DNA from: Paenibacillus sp. FSL R5-0623 | GTDB taxonomy: Bacteria; Bacillota; Bacilli; Paenibacillales; Paenibacillaceae | NCBI RefSeq assembly: GCF_037974265.1 | Contig: NZ_CP150233.1 | Location: forward strand, 4,960,001-5,024,000 | Direction: 5' to 3' | Length of the DNA: 64,000 nt | Shown: positions 18,557-26,157 of the stretch, piece after piece | How the letters are laid out: each line of letters starts with the position of its first letter | Numbering within the stretch: position 1 is the first letter of the stretch | The notes under the pieces: generated by a model | Database searches by the model: none | What the model was told of the DNA's origin: nothing | The model's input: the letters and a program-made list of their open reading frames with translations, nothing else | Position numbers and translations under genes: made by a program

Positions 18557-18679
18557 CTACTTCACAGCAGCAGCGGTTGTGTTCACTCGCAATTGCTCAT
18601 TCAATTTCAGAACATTTTCGATGCGAAAAATTTTACCACCGCGTGTATCTTCTTTTATGCTAGGGCGCATAGGTACCAT
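18557..18679 (-). CDS. 40-residue peptide, last gene of the GNAT operon (candidate modified-peptide precursor)
   Basis: This gene is too short for ordinary gene finders but well supported. AAAGGAGGTGA, a perfect anti-16S match, lies 6-7 bases before the ATG at 18679. The frame runs 40 codons to TAG. It is 44 bp behind the second GNAT gene and 20 bp before a strong terminator. The product begins MVPMRPSIKE, has a central amphipathic stretch (KIFRIENVLKLNEQLRVN) and ends in TTAAAVK. It is basic, with no Cys, no signal peptide and no membrane segment. The layout (helical leader-like middle, short Thr/Ala tail ending in Lys, neighbouring acyltransferase-fold proteins) resembles a RiPP precursor with tailoring enzymes, but no family is recognised. 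A regulatory or antitoxin-like peptide is the alternative. Confidence 0.75.
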   Translation of the reverse strand: MVPMRPSIKEDTRGGKIFRIENVLKLNEQLRVNTTAAAVK

Positions 18680-18722
18680 GTTAACTCACCTCCTTTCAAA
18701 TAATTTTAATAAGCTCAATGCG

Positions 18723-19226
18723 TTAAACAGCTGTTTTAATTTTCAGATAAACCAACAATGAATCCAGCTCTGCCGTATACACATGTTCTGTTCTTCCGTT
18801 ACGCTCCTGTGTATCCGTGTGTGTGGAAAACTTGCTGTATAACCTGTTAATGTAACGGTTATTAGCCACGGCGTGAAATTGTAACGTTTGAATCTCGTCA
18901 TTTTCCTGACAGATCTGTAGCACCAGATCACGGAAGCCGGCGAAAAATACTCTGCTGCTGCGATGTGGCTTCGCCAGCATGACCGAATCAATAAAAGCCG
19001 TCTGTCGATCTTCGGTATAACGATACTGCCCGAAACCACCCAATCGCCCCTGCTCATCATCAAGCAACAACAGGCGAGAGTGCAGCAAGGTACTGATGAG
19101 ATGCAACAATGCGTCATGCAACATGTATTGTTCATCAAACTCCTCGCTGTTTGCCAGATAAAAATGAGCAAACCGGGCATAGTCTGCATCCTGCAATACT
19201 TCATGAGATTTGGCTTGCAGCATCAT
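18723..19226 (-). CDS. GNAT-fold acyltransferase-like protein B
   Basis: 167 residues with a GNAT-like order of elements: a beta strand FIDSVMLAKPHRSSRVFFAGFRDLVL in the place of motif A (pyrophosphate loop HRSSR instead of the usual Q/RxxGxG/A), then LQFHAVANNRYINRLYSKFS as motif B. It is clearly paralogous to the upstream gene (shared NRLYSKF versus NQRLFSKF, and the matching Y(T/A)..LDSLLVYL versus IDAYAIYL ending). The start ATGATG overlaps the upstream stop (ATGA) with AAGGAGG placed inside the upstream gene, so the two are translationally coupled. Acyl-CoA use is likely by fold, though the weak motif A makes a non-catalytic partner possible. Substrate unknown; the 40-residue peptide encoded next is a candidate. 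Confidence 0.7.
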   Translation of the reverse strand: MMLQAKSHEVLQDADYARFAHFYLANSEEFDEQYMLHDALLHLISTLLHSRLLLLDDEQGRLGGFGQYRYTEDRQTAFIDSVMLAKPHRSSRVFFAGFRDLVLQICQENDEIQTLQFHAVANNRYINRLYSKFSTHTDTQERNGRTEHVYTAELDSLLVYLKIKTAV

Positions 19227-19786
19227 GGTGTGACCTCCTTATCACGAGATCCCTTCACCCTTGACACTCGATGAAAAGAGGAAAGGTATGCCCGAAGTTC
19301 AGAAAGGTATATTGCATAAGCGTCTATAGATCCTCCATATTCACTTTCTGTGCCTCCGATTCGCTTTGCAAATTTGGAGAACAGTCTTTGGTTAATCCGA
19401 TCTTTAACAGCCCAAAAGCGCATTTCCTGAACCGATTCTATCTCTTCTTGTTCGTCAATATGTTGGAGAAGGAACTGCAAAGCTTCTACCATAAGTCTGC
19501 TTCCACGATACTCTTCCTTTATGAAGGCTACTTGGAGCTGAATGACATGACGATCCTCGTAATCATGCTCCCCTGTGCCATGGATATAACCCAGTGCTCC
19601 TGCGATTTCATCCTGATCATCAAAACACAAAATCGCTCCACCTCCCATCAACAGTGGACTGGATATATAGCTGAGTGTGACCGGAAAGTTATATGGCATA
19701 TTCAGTTCCTTGTAATGAGCCAGCAAAAAATCCATATAACGATGCTGGTACATATAGGTCGAACAGATGGAGAAGTAACGACTCAT
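19223..19786 (-). CDS. GNAT-fold acyltransferase-like protein A
   Basis: About 187 residues. I choose the ATG at 19786 (third codon of the longer frame) because AAAGGAAG is 7 bases from it but only 1 base from the first ATG. The core shows a GNAT domain: strand IAGALGYIHG, strand VIQLQVAFI, acetyl-CoA pyrophosphate loop KEEYRGSRLMVEALQFLLQ, then MRFWAVKDRINQRLFSKFA. It is the first gene of a three-gene minus-strand operon with a paralogue and a 40-residue peptide. The promoter has TACAAT at 19840-19845 and two 11-bp-spaced CTTAAAC repeats covering the -35 region. A histidine kinase/response regulator pair is divergent, so control by it is likely. Confidence 0.75.
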   Translation of the reverse strand: MSRYFSICSTYMYQHRYMDFLLAHYKELNMPYNFPVTLSYISSPLLMGGGAILCFDDQDEIAGALGYIHGTGEHDYEDRHVIQLQVAFIKEEYRGSRLMVEALQFLLQHIDEQEEIESVQEMRFWAVKDRINQRLFSKFAKRIGGTESEYGGSIDAYAIYLSELRAYLSSFHRVSRVKGSRDKEVTP

Positions 19787-19839
19787 GAACATGCTTCCTT
19801 TCTGTTGCCGGGACTTTCTCCCTAAAGATGATGTGGTCT

Positions 19840-19872
19840 ATTGTACTTAGGTTAGTTTAAGTTTTGTTTAAG
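19840..19872 (-). promoter_or_regulatory. Promoter of the GNAT/peptide operon with tandem OmpR-type repeats
   Basis: TACAAT (-10, minus strand, 19840-19845). Two identical CTTAAAC heptamers at 19855-19861 and 19866-19872 are 11 bp apart, on the same face of the helix and across the expected -35. No good -35 hexamer is present. This is the layout of promoters activated by OmpR/PhoB-family regulators. Such a regulator gene lies in the divergent operon. Confidence 0.6.
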
Positions 19873-19967
19873 TCCGGGATAATTCGTCAAATTTCTTCTT
19901 TCTGCAAACGGAGGATCACTCTATAATATAGTTAACCTATCCTAGCCCTAGCCGGAGGTCACCCTAG

Positions 19968-22148
19968 ATGAAGCTTATGAATTCCGTTCGTGGCCACATT
20001 GGAAAGCAACCATTGCTATTCACCATCCTGTTCGTTCTTGTAATCACTATAGTGCTCCTCGTCACCCTTGCGACCAATTCTACCAATACCTCAGCTGCAG
20101 CTGAGTCCACTCCCCTCCATACTTCCAGGAATGGAGTTCTTGATCTGTCCCGTTGGTCTGGTTCGACCACTTCTGTCATGCCTCTGGATGGAGAATGGGA
20201 ATTTTACTGGCAGCAACTGCTGGAACCCATTGATTTTCACTCTTCTTCCACACCTGAGCCTTCACCGACCTTCGAACAAGTGCCGGAAGCTTGGACAACG
20301 TATCGCATGGCAAATGATCAAGTCCTCCCCAACAGGGGTTATGCGACCTATAGACTCCGCCTTTTACTTCCTGATGAGACGATAAAAGGATCTACACTTG
20401 CCATCTATCCCAAAAGTATCGCCTCGGCCTACCGAATCTGGATTAACGGGCAATTTAAGGGCGGTCATGGTATCGTCGGGACCAGCCTTTCCAATGAGAA
20501 AGCAAAGAGCTTTCCCAACGTTATCTATTTTGAAACTGAATCAAAATGGAATGAAATCATCATTCAAGTCTCCAACTTCTCTCAAAGGAATGCGGGTATC
20601 TGGCAGAGCATGGAGCTTGGAACAGCGGAAAGTATCTCCTGGATCCGTCTATTACGTGTATCAGCACAGTCATGTATCGTTGGAATTTTTCTAGTTATGG
20701 CATTATATTATGGTCTTGTGTATCTCAACCGAAAAAAAGAGATATCGGCCCTGTTATACAGTATGCTCTGCCTGTCTGTTGGAGTACGCACGGTGGTTCT
20801 TGGCGAATCGACTGCCCTCTACCTGATTCCTGACATGCCATGGGAATGGGCAGTAAAAGCCGAATACATATCTGTTGCCACGACCGCTTTACTATTAATT
20901 CTGTTCATTAATAGAGAACACCCTAAGGAATCCATACCTTGGATATCCAAAATAGCAGGATTCATCCTGCCTTGCTTCATTTTGTTGTTTCTCCTGACAC
21001 CTGCCCGCGTGTATACGTACTATTTAACACCTTTTGCCTGGGGGGTGCTGTTTCCGTCGTTGGTTTATACGCTATGTATGTATGTCAAGTCAGTCTTTAG
21101 ACGAAAAAAAGGTTCCGTAATAAGCATGATTGGTTTTTTATTTTTCATGGCTTTTGCCTTAAATGATATGTTATTTTATACGGTTCACTTGCCCACAGAG
21201 GATATGCTCTCTGTTGGATTGCTCATCTTTTTATTAACACAAGCGTATAATCTGAGTTCTCGCTTCTCCAGCGCATTACAGCAAAAAGAACTTCTGTCAT
21301 CCAAGCTTCAACAAACGAACCAGCAGCTGGAACGAACCGTAGAGGAACGAACACGTTCATTGCAACAAAGTAATGGAGAGCTTCAGCAAGCCAATCAAAA
21401 AATGGCTGAGTTCGAATTATTTCGTGTTCGACTGCTGTCCAATATATCTCATGAATTGAGCACACCCATCACATCCATCAAAGGGTTCGCCAAAGCACTG
21501 AGGGATGGTATTATCACTACAGAGGCACCAAAGTATATTAACCGAATCTATACACGCTCTCTGCTTTTGGAACGCATGATTCACGATCTGATTGAACTAA
21601 CGAAGTTGGAGACCAACCAGATCCAGTTTCATATGCAGGACGTACATCTGCTGTCATTCGTGCAGGAGCTGTTTCAGAAATACGAATGGGAAGTGGAGGA
21701 ACAGGGGATTCATTACCGCCTCGAACTTCCTGAAGAACCCGAATCGCAGTTGTGGAGGGCACAGTTGGATCCAATACGGATTGAACAAGTCCTGTCTAAT
21801 CTCATCTCTAATGCGCTGAGGTTTACCCCGCCTTCAGGAACAATACAATTGCGTCTATCTCTTGAAGAAACACCTCAAACCGAAACCGGGTTCACAGCAT
21901 GGATGTACGTTAAGGATACGGGTATTGGCATTCCACCCGAATGGCATGAACAGATCTTTGAACGATTTGGACAGGCTCAACAACAACAACAACAACAACA
22001 ACCGGATCGAGATCATAAAGGTTCTGGATTGGGGCTCGCCATTTGCAAAGAGATTATGTACTATCATAACGGACATATTGGTGTAACCAGTGAGCAGGGC
22101 TCCGGCAGTGAATTTTCTATTCAACTGCCCGCATGGAAAGGGGGGTGA
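19968..22148 (+). CDS. Sensor histidine kinase with 7TMR-DISM-type sensor module
   Basis: 726 residues. TM1 is at about 17-38. An extracellular jelly-roll (about 45-225; LDGEWEFYWQQL, GYATYRLRLLLP, IYPKSIASAYRIWINGQFKG) of the 7TMR-DISM extracellular type follows, then about seven membrane helices (~228-425), a coiled coil (~430-485), HisKA with phospho-His in SNISHELSTPITSIKGF, and HATPase with N box (LISNALRFTP), DTGIGIP and GSGLGLAICKE. Eight consecutive CAA codons make a poly-Gln run (21978-22001) in the ATP-lid region. GGAGG precedes the ATG. The response regulator gene follows at once. Jelly-roll modules of this type often bind carbohydrates, but the ligand here is unknown. The gene is divergent from the GNAT/peptide operon. 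Confidence 0.9.
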   Translation: MKLMNSVRGHIGKQPLLFTILFVLVITIVLLVTLATNSTNTSAAAESTPLHTSRNGVLDLSRWSGSTTSVMPLDGEWEFYWQQLLEPIDFHSSSTPEPSPTFEQVPEAWTTYRMANDQVLPNRGYATYRLRLLLPDETIKGSTLAIYPKSIASAYRIWINGQFKGGHGIVGTSLSNEKAKSFPNVIYFETESKWNEIIIQVSNFSQRNAGIWQSMELGTAESISWIRLLRVSAQSCIVGIFLVMALYYGLVYLNRKKEISALLYSMLCLSVGVRTVVLGESTALYLIPDMPWEWAVKAEYISVATTALLLILFINREHPKESIPWISKIAGFILPCFILLFLLTPARVYTYYLTPFAWGVLFPSLVYTLCMYVKSVFRRKKGSVISMIGFLFFMAFALNDMLFYTVHLPTEDMLSVGLLIFLLTQAYNLSSRFSSALQQKELLSSKLQQTNQQLERTVEERTRSLQQSNGELQQANQKMAEFELFRVRLLSNISHELSTPITSIKGFAKALRDGIITTEAPKYINRIYTRSLLLERMIHDLIELTKLETNQIQFHMQDVHLLSFVQELFQKYEWEVEEQGIHYRLELPEEPESQLWRAQLDPIRIEQVLSNLISNALRFTPPSGTIQLRLSLEETPQTETGFTAWMYVKDTGIGIPPEWHEQIFERFGQAQQQQQQQQPDRDHKGSGLGLAICKEIMYYHNGHIGVTSEQGSGSEFSIQLPAWKGG

Positions 22149-22150
22149 CT

Positions 22151-22873
22151 TTGAACATGGCTTACATAAAGAAGAATCAGCGTATACTTATTGTGGAAGA
22201 TGACACAGATATCGCGGAGCTGGTCATGATCTATTTGCAAAACCAGGGTTATGAGTCTTATACCGCCCAAACTCTCCAGCATGCGACTGTTCTGCTTGAA
22301 GAACGAGTTCCGGATCTGATTCTATGCGATATCATGCTGCCAGATGGAAACGGAACAACGTGGGTTCAAAGCGTCAAACGAAGCACAGAACTACCCATCA
22401 TCTTTCTTAGCAGCCGGCAGGAAACGGAAGATATCATTCAGGGGCTGGAACTTGGGGATGATTATATCACCAAGCCATTCGATCCGGATATTATGGTCGC
22501 CAGAGTAAAAGCGCAACTTAGGCGTTCGATCACGAAGACCAGCACCTCGGCAATTGCCAAAGACACTGTATATCGTGACGGCTGGCTAGATTTGCACTTT
22601 GGTCATTTTGAAGTCAGGGTAGACAGCAAGCTCATCAGCCTGCCTGCCAAAGAACTTCAGCTTCTTTTCCTCATTGCAAGTCGTCCGGGGCATGTGTACA
22701 GCACAGAATACTTGTTTGAACGCATATGGGGGCTGGATAACTGGAGTGACGTTCGAACCGTTATGGTCCATATTCATAACCTCAGACGCAAAATCGAGAA
22801 TCCTTCCAGCTCCCATCGTTACATAACAACTGTACGGGGGATGGGCTATAAATTTCAGACACGGCTGAATTAA
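22151..22873 (+). CDS. OmpR/PhoB-family response regulator
   Basis: About 240 residues. The frame is open from an ATG at 22133, but that start overlaps the kinase and lacks a ribosome site. GGGGGG followed by TTG at 22151 (5-base spacing) or ATG at 22157 fits better. The receiver domain has the acidic pair VEDD, phospho-Asp in LILCDIMLPDGNG, Thr/Ser (IFLSS) and Lys (YITKPFDP). The C-terminal winged helix (LPAKELQLLFLIASRPGHVYSTEYLFERIWG, split motifs, and VRTVMVHIHNLRRKIE) is the OmpR type, which binds tandem direct repeats 10-11 bp apart. This fits the CTTAAAC repeats at the divergent promoter. It forms a two-component pair with the kinase upstream. Confidence 0.92.
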   Translation: MNMAYIKKNQRILIVEDDTDIAELVMIYLQNQGYESYTAQTLQHATVLLEERVPDLILCDIMLPDGNGTTWVQSVKRSTELPIIFLSSRQETEDIIQGLELGDDYITKPFDPDIMVARVKAQLRRSITKTSTSAIAKDTVYRDGWLDLHFGHFEVRVDSKLISLPAKELQLLFLIASRPGHVYSTEYLFERIWGLDNWSDVRTVMVHIHNLRRKIENPSSSHRYITTVRGMGYKFQTRLN

Positions 22874-22892
22874 TAAATTCGTCACTCATAAT

Positions 22893-22932
22893 AAAAAGAG
22901 CCTGCACCTTCGGGTGTGGGCTCTTGATTTTT
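22893..22932. terminator. Bidirectional terminator between the response regulator and PTS genes
   Basis: AAAAAGAGCC-TGCACC and GGTGTG-GGCTCTT arms close a TTCG tetraloop, followed by GATTTTT. It serves two convergent genes. Confidence 0.88.
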
Positions 22933-24319
22933 AGCCTATCCTGTTTTTACTTCCTCTCCCTGCCTGCCAATTCACAAGTAATCCGGACACACAGAAGGCA
23001 ATAACCATACCTATACAGGTATGCAGCACATTCAATGAATCGGTTTCCATGAAAAACGGAATTCCTAGCAAACTGACAGATTCACTAAATACGAATGATT
23101 TTACAGATACAAGACCATAATACAGTCCACCTGCGGCACCCCCAAGCAGTGCTGCATAAAAAGAAGCTTTTTTTCTGATATTCACGGCATACATGGCAGG
23201 CTCCGGCACCCCCAAAAGAGCTGTTCCCGTTGCCCAGAAAGCCAGTCTTCTGAACTCAGGTTGTTTGCTGCGAAGCCCGGAAGCAAATGCTGCACCCGCT
23301 TGTGCAACATAGGCAACAATCATCGCTGGGAAGATAATGGAGTATCCATTAATCATCAATTCATTAATTATGATGGGAACGAGCCAGTAATGTAATCCAG
23401 CAAGCAAGAGCAGCGAAAAAGTTGCACCGAGCAGGACAATGGCCACAATGGGCGCATCATCAAGCAGTGAGTTCATAGCACCCGGCATCTGATCTTGAAT
23501 CCATGTCCCCAGTGGACCAAGCACCATCAGGATCAGTGGCACCAGAACTCCCAACGTTAACACTGGAGTAAGAATTCCCTGAAGCACTCCGGGACTAATG
23601 CGTCCAACTGCCTTTTCCATATAGGACGCTGCTAAGATCGTCAAAAACATCCAGAGAGAAGCCGAAAGAAAAGCCGGCTGTGATACCATGGGTACTCCCA
23701 TAAAGTGAACTTGACCTTCACTTGCCAGTAAGTAGCTTAACTGCGGGTGAAACATCAATCCGCCGATGCTTGCAGCAACATATATATTACTCTTTAACCG
23801 ATACGCCGTACTAACTGCTACCAGAATCGGCAGAAGGTAAAATGCACTGTCTCCTATGGATTTAAATATCGTAAAGGTCTGACTATCCATCAGCGTGGAA
23901 GAATCCGCAGAACTGTATGTATTGATTAACGTAATAATAATGAGCAGGATCTTAATCACAGCCGCTCCGAGAATCGCAGGCATCAAGGGCCTGAACACAT
24001 CGGAAACAAAGTGTAAGATCGAAAATCGGTTCTTCTTTGCGTGTCCTGCTTCCTGCAGTGCTCTCCCTTCCGTTTCCCCCACGCCCATACTCAGTAACGT
24101 GTTGCAGATCAGGGAAGATTCATCCTTTATTGCCAGATGGCAATGATTACCAGTTACCCGAATATCTGCCACATAGTCTGTGGAGGCAAGAACCGACATG
24201 TTCAATTGTGTACTGTCCTTCAGTACCAGCGTCGTTGTGCCCTTATCATGTTCTACGAACCTGATGTTCTCCTTGCCACCTGCGAGTTTCAACCAATCTT
24301 CAATCTGTGTGTTATGCAT
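22931..24319 (-). CDS. PTS EIIBC-type sugar permease with degenerate EIIB domain
   Basis: About 462 residues. The ATG at 24319 is preferred (GAGGAG 10 bases upstream) over a TTG three codons earlier. Residues ~5-80 align to a Glc-superfamily EIIB (WLKLAGGKENIRFVEH, VLKDSTQL), but the phosphorylation motif normally HCATRLR reads HDKGTTT: the active-site Cys and the following Arg are gone. Residues ~100-460 are an EIIC channel with about ten membrane helices and a GVPEP version of the GITEP substrate loop (LLGVPEPAMYAVNIRKK). The protein may be a facilitator, depend on another EIIB, or act as a sensor. There is no hydrolase or antiterminator gene beside it, and no RAT leader upstream. Sugar unknown, though the family covers glucose, N-acetylglucosamine and beta-glucosides. 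Confidence 0.82.
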   Translation of the reverse strand: MHNTQIEDWLKLAGGKENIRFVEHDKGTTTLVLKDSTQLNMSVLASTDYVADIRVTGNHCHLAIKDESSLICNTLLSMGVGETEGRALQEAGHAKKNRFSILHFVSDVFRPLMPAILGAAVIKILLIIITLINTYSSADSSTLMDSQTFTIFKSIGDSAFYLLPILVAVSTAYRLKSNIYVAASIGGLMFHPQLSYLLASEGQVHFMGVPMVSQPAFLSASLWMFLTILAASYMEKAVGRISPGVLQGILTPVLTLGVLVPLILMVLGPLGTWIQDQMPGAMNSLLDDAPIVAIVLLGATFSLLLLAGLHYWLVPIIINELMINGYSIIFPAMIVAYVAQAGAAFASGLRSKQPEFRRLAFWATGTALLGVPEPAMYAVNIRKKASFYAALLGGAAGGLYYGLVSVKSFVFSESVSLLGIPFFMETDSLNVLHTCIGMVIAFCVSGLLVNWQAGRGSKNRIG

Positions 24320-24498
24320 TATGTACAATCTCCTCGTGTTACGGTAAACCCGTGTTTTGTGATGTGTTATGATCTAATGTGCTTCTATCTATATACACAT
24401 TTCCACGAAAAAACTTCAATAGGATAAAAAAACTAATTTCCCTTACATTGCATGTTTATTTACACAAGGTATATTGACCTATGACATCGTTACGTAGC

Positions 24499-24524
24499 AA
24501 AAAAGCCTGCAAAAGCGCAGGCTC
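24499..24524 (-). terminator. Terminator of hcp
   Basis: On the minus strand AGCCTGC and GCAGGCT flank a six-base loop, followed by TTTTT, 30 bp after the hcp stop. Confidence 0.85.
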
Positions 24525-24554
24525 CTATTATATCTTCTATAAATTTCATCCATC

Positions 24555-25847
24555 CTATGACAGTGCCAACATCGCGTTCATATCTTCTTCTGCTGTTGTA
24601 ATTAACTTCAGACCAAACATATCCACGAGTACATCCAAGACACCTTCCGATATGAACTCAGGCGGTTTTGGTCCAATCCGAATGTCCTGAATGCCAAGGC
24701 TGAACAGGCCAAGCAGGATCGCAACTGCTTTTTGCTCAAACCAGGACAGCACAATACTGACAGGTAACTCGTTCACGGTACACCCAAAAGCATCCGCCAA
24801 AGCCATTGCAATTTTCACCGTTGAACCGGAATTGTTGCATTGACCCAGATCGATATAACGCGGTATACCCGTGTCTCCAACCGTACCATAATCCACATCA
24901 TTGAAGCGGAACTTACCACAGGATGTCGTCAGAATTACAGTATCATTAGGCAAAGATGTCGCGAGTTCACGATAGTAGTTGCCACCTTTGCCTGGCGCAT
25001 CACAACCTGCAATAACGAAGAATCGACGGATATGGCCGTCTTTTACCGCCTGAATAATCTCGGGCGCAAGCCCAATGACCGTCTCATGATGGTATCCTGT
25101 CGTTAAGACTTGCTCCGATTGTACATCAGCCGCAGGCAGTGACAATGCGCGTTCAATTAGAGGTGAGAAGTCGTCATTCATAATTTTGGCAACACCCTCC
25201 AGACCCGCCACTTCGTAGGAGAAAAAGCGGTCTGCATATGTGCCTTTGATCGGCATGACACAGTTGGTTGTTGCAAGAATAGCACCCGGGAATTGTTCGA
25301 AAAGTCTTCTTTGATCGTACCAGGCTTTGCCGATATTGCCCTTGAGATGGGCGTATTTCTTCAGCGCCGGATAACCGTGCGCAGGCAACATTTCCGAGTG
25401 GGTATAGATGTTGATTCCTTTCCCTTCAGTTTGACGCAGCAACTCCTCCAATGCATACAGATTATGCCCAGTTACCACGATGCACTGTCCTTCGATCTGA
25501 TTCTGACTAACCGTAATCGGTTGCGGTACACCAAAGCGGTCCGTGTGCGCACGATCCAGCACGTCCATAATGCGGATTGCTGCATTGCCGACTTTCATCG
25601 CCATCTCCAGATGTTCCTGTACATTAAAATTCGAGTTCGTTAATGTCATATATAATGCCTCATGTGTAATCCGATCCACCTCAGGATCAGAATATCCCAA
25701 CTGGCGTGCATGTGTCGCATACGCAGCGATGCCTTTTAACGCAAAAATCATCGTGTCCTGCAAACTTGCGATTGTTTCGTTTTTGCCGCATACCCCTACC
25801 ACGGTACACCCGCCACTCGGCGTCTGTTCGCACTGATAACAAAACAT
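24555..25847 (-). CDS. hcp: Hybrid cluster protein (hydroxylamine/NO reductase)
   Basis: 430 residues, the short form found in many Firmicutes and anaerobes. The N-terminal cluster motif is Cys3-x2-Cys6-x7-Cys14-x5-Cys20 (MFCYQCEQTP), binding a [4Fe-4S] cluster. Further cysteines and acidic ligands of the hybrid Fe-S-O cluster are visible in TNCVMP, AGCDAPGKGGNYYREL and TSCGKFRFND. Hcp reduces hydroxylamine in vitro and acts in vivo as a nitric-oxide reductase or nitrosylase during anaerobic nitrate/nitrite metabolism. The start has a good GGAGGGG. The gene stands alone with a CRP/FNR-type dyad 75-90 bp upstream, matching anaerobic control. No Hcr reductase gene is adjacent. Confidence 0.95.
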   Translation of the reverse strand: MFCYQCEQTPSGGCTVVGVCGKNETIASLQDTMIFALKGIAAYATHARQLGYSDPEVDRITHEALYMTLTNSNFNVQEHLEMAMKVGNAAIRIMDVLDRAHTDRFGVPQPITVSQNQIEGQCIVVTGHNLYALEELLRQTEGKGINIYTHSEMLPAHGYPALKKYAHLKGNIGKAWYDQRRLFEQFPGAILATTNCVMPIKGTYADRFFSYEVAGLEGVAKIMNDDFSPLIERALSLPAADVQSEQVLTTGYHHETVIGLAPEIIQAVKDGHIRRFFVIAGCDAPGKGGNYYRELATSLPNDTVILTTSCGKFRFNDVDYGTVGDTGIPRYIDLGQCNNSGSTVKIAMALADAFGCTVNELPVSIVLSWFEQKAVAILLGLFSLGIQDIRIGPKPPEFISEGVLDVLVDMFGLKLITTAEEDMNAMLALS

Positions 25848-25920
25848 ATGGTTTCCCCTCCAAACTTAGATTAAACGCAGTTCGTTATGGAATAGCGTAA
25901 CAGACCCTGATATGAGCTAG

Positions 25921-25936
25921 TGTGATGGTGCACACA
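25921..25936 (-). promoter_or_regulatory. CRP/FNR-type dyad upstream of hcp
   Basis: On the minus strand TGTGT-N6-TCACA matches the Bacillus Fnr consensus TGTGA-N6-TCACA with one mismatch. It lies roughly 40 bp upstream of a plausible -10 region for hcp, a class II activator position. Hcp is a classic FNR-regulated gene. Confidence 0.45.
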
Positions 25937-26088
25937 GTTTCTGATCCAACATCTATATATGGTTCTCTTGACTTTCATCCAAACTGGAAATAATAACATT
26001 CAAAAAAAGGCATATCTCGGATCATTATGAAAAATACTGTGTACAGCTAAAAAACGTATATATCCATAATCTTAAAAAAATACGAAAA

Positions 26089-26114
26089 TGAAACGATTCT
26101 AGATTTTGCCCGTA
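26089..26114 (+). promoter_or_regulatory. Sigma-W-like ECF promoter of the Ca2+ ATPase gene
   Basis: TGAAAC (26089-26094), a 16-base spacer and CGTA (26111-26114) match the SigW consensus exactly. The ribosome site lies about 30 bp and the TTG start about 45 bp downstream. This suggests control by an envelope-stress ECF sigma factor. Confidence 0.6.
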
Positions 26115-26157
26115 AGGGTAATACACAGAGAAATCTAATATTCAAGGAGCTGGTCAA

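Larger units (their letters stand above)
25848..26157. other. 310-bp divergent intergenic region between hcp and the Ca2+ ATPase gene
   Basis: It holds the CRP/FNR-type dyad (25921-25936) on the hcp side and a sigma-W-like promoter (26089-26114) plus ribosome site on the ATPase side. The remaining AT-rich middle shows no open frame with a ribosome site and no hairpin that I can support. Confidence 0.6.

Noticed and set aside
22931-24319. PTS gene as a pseudogene
   Set aside because: The frame is full length with an RBS and intact EIIC; only the EIIB motif differs.
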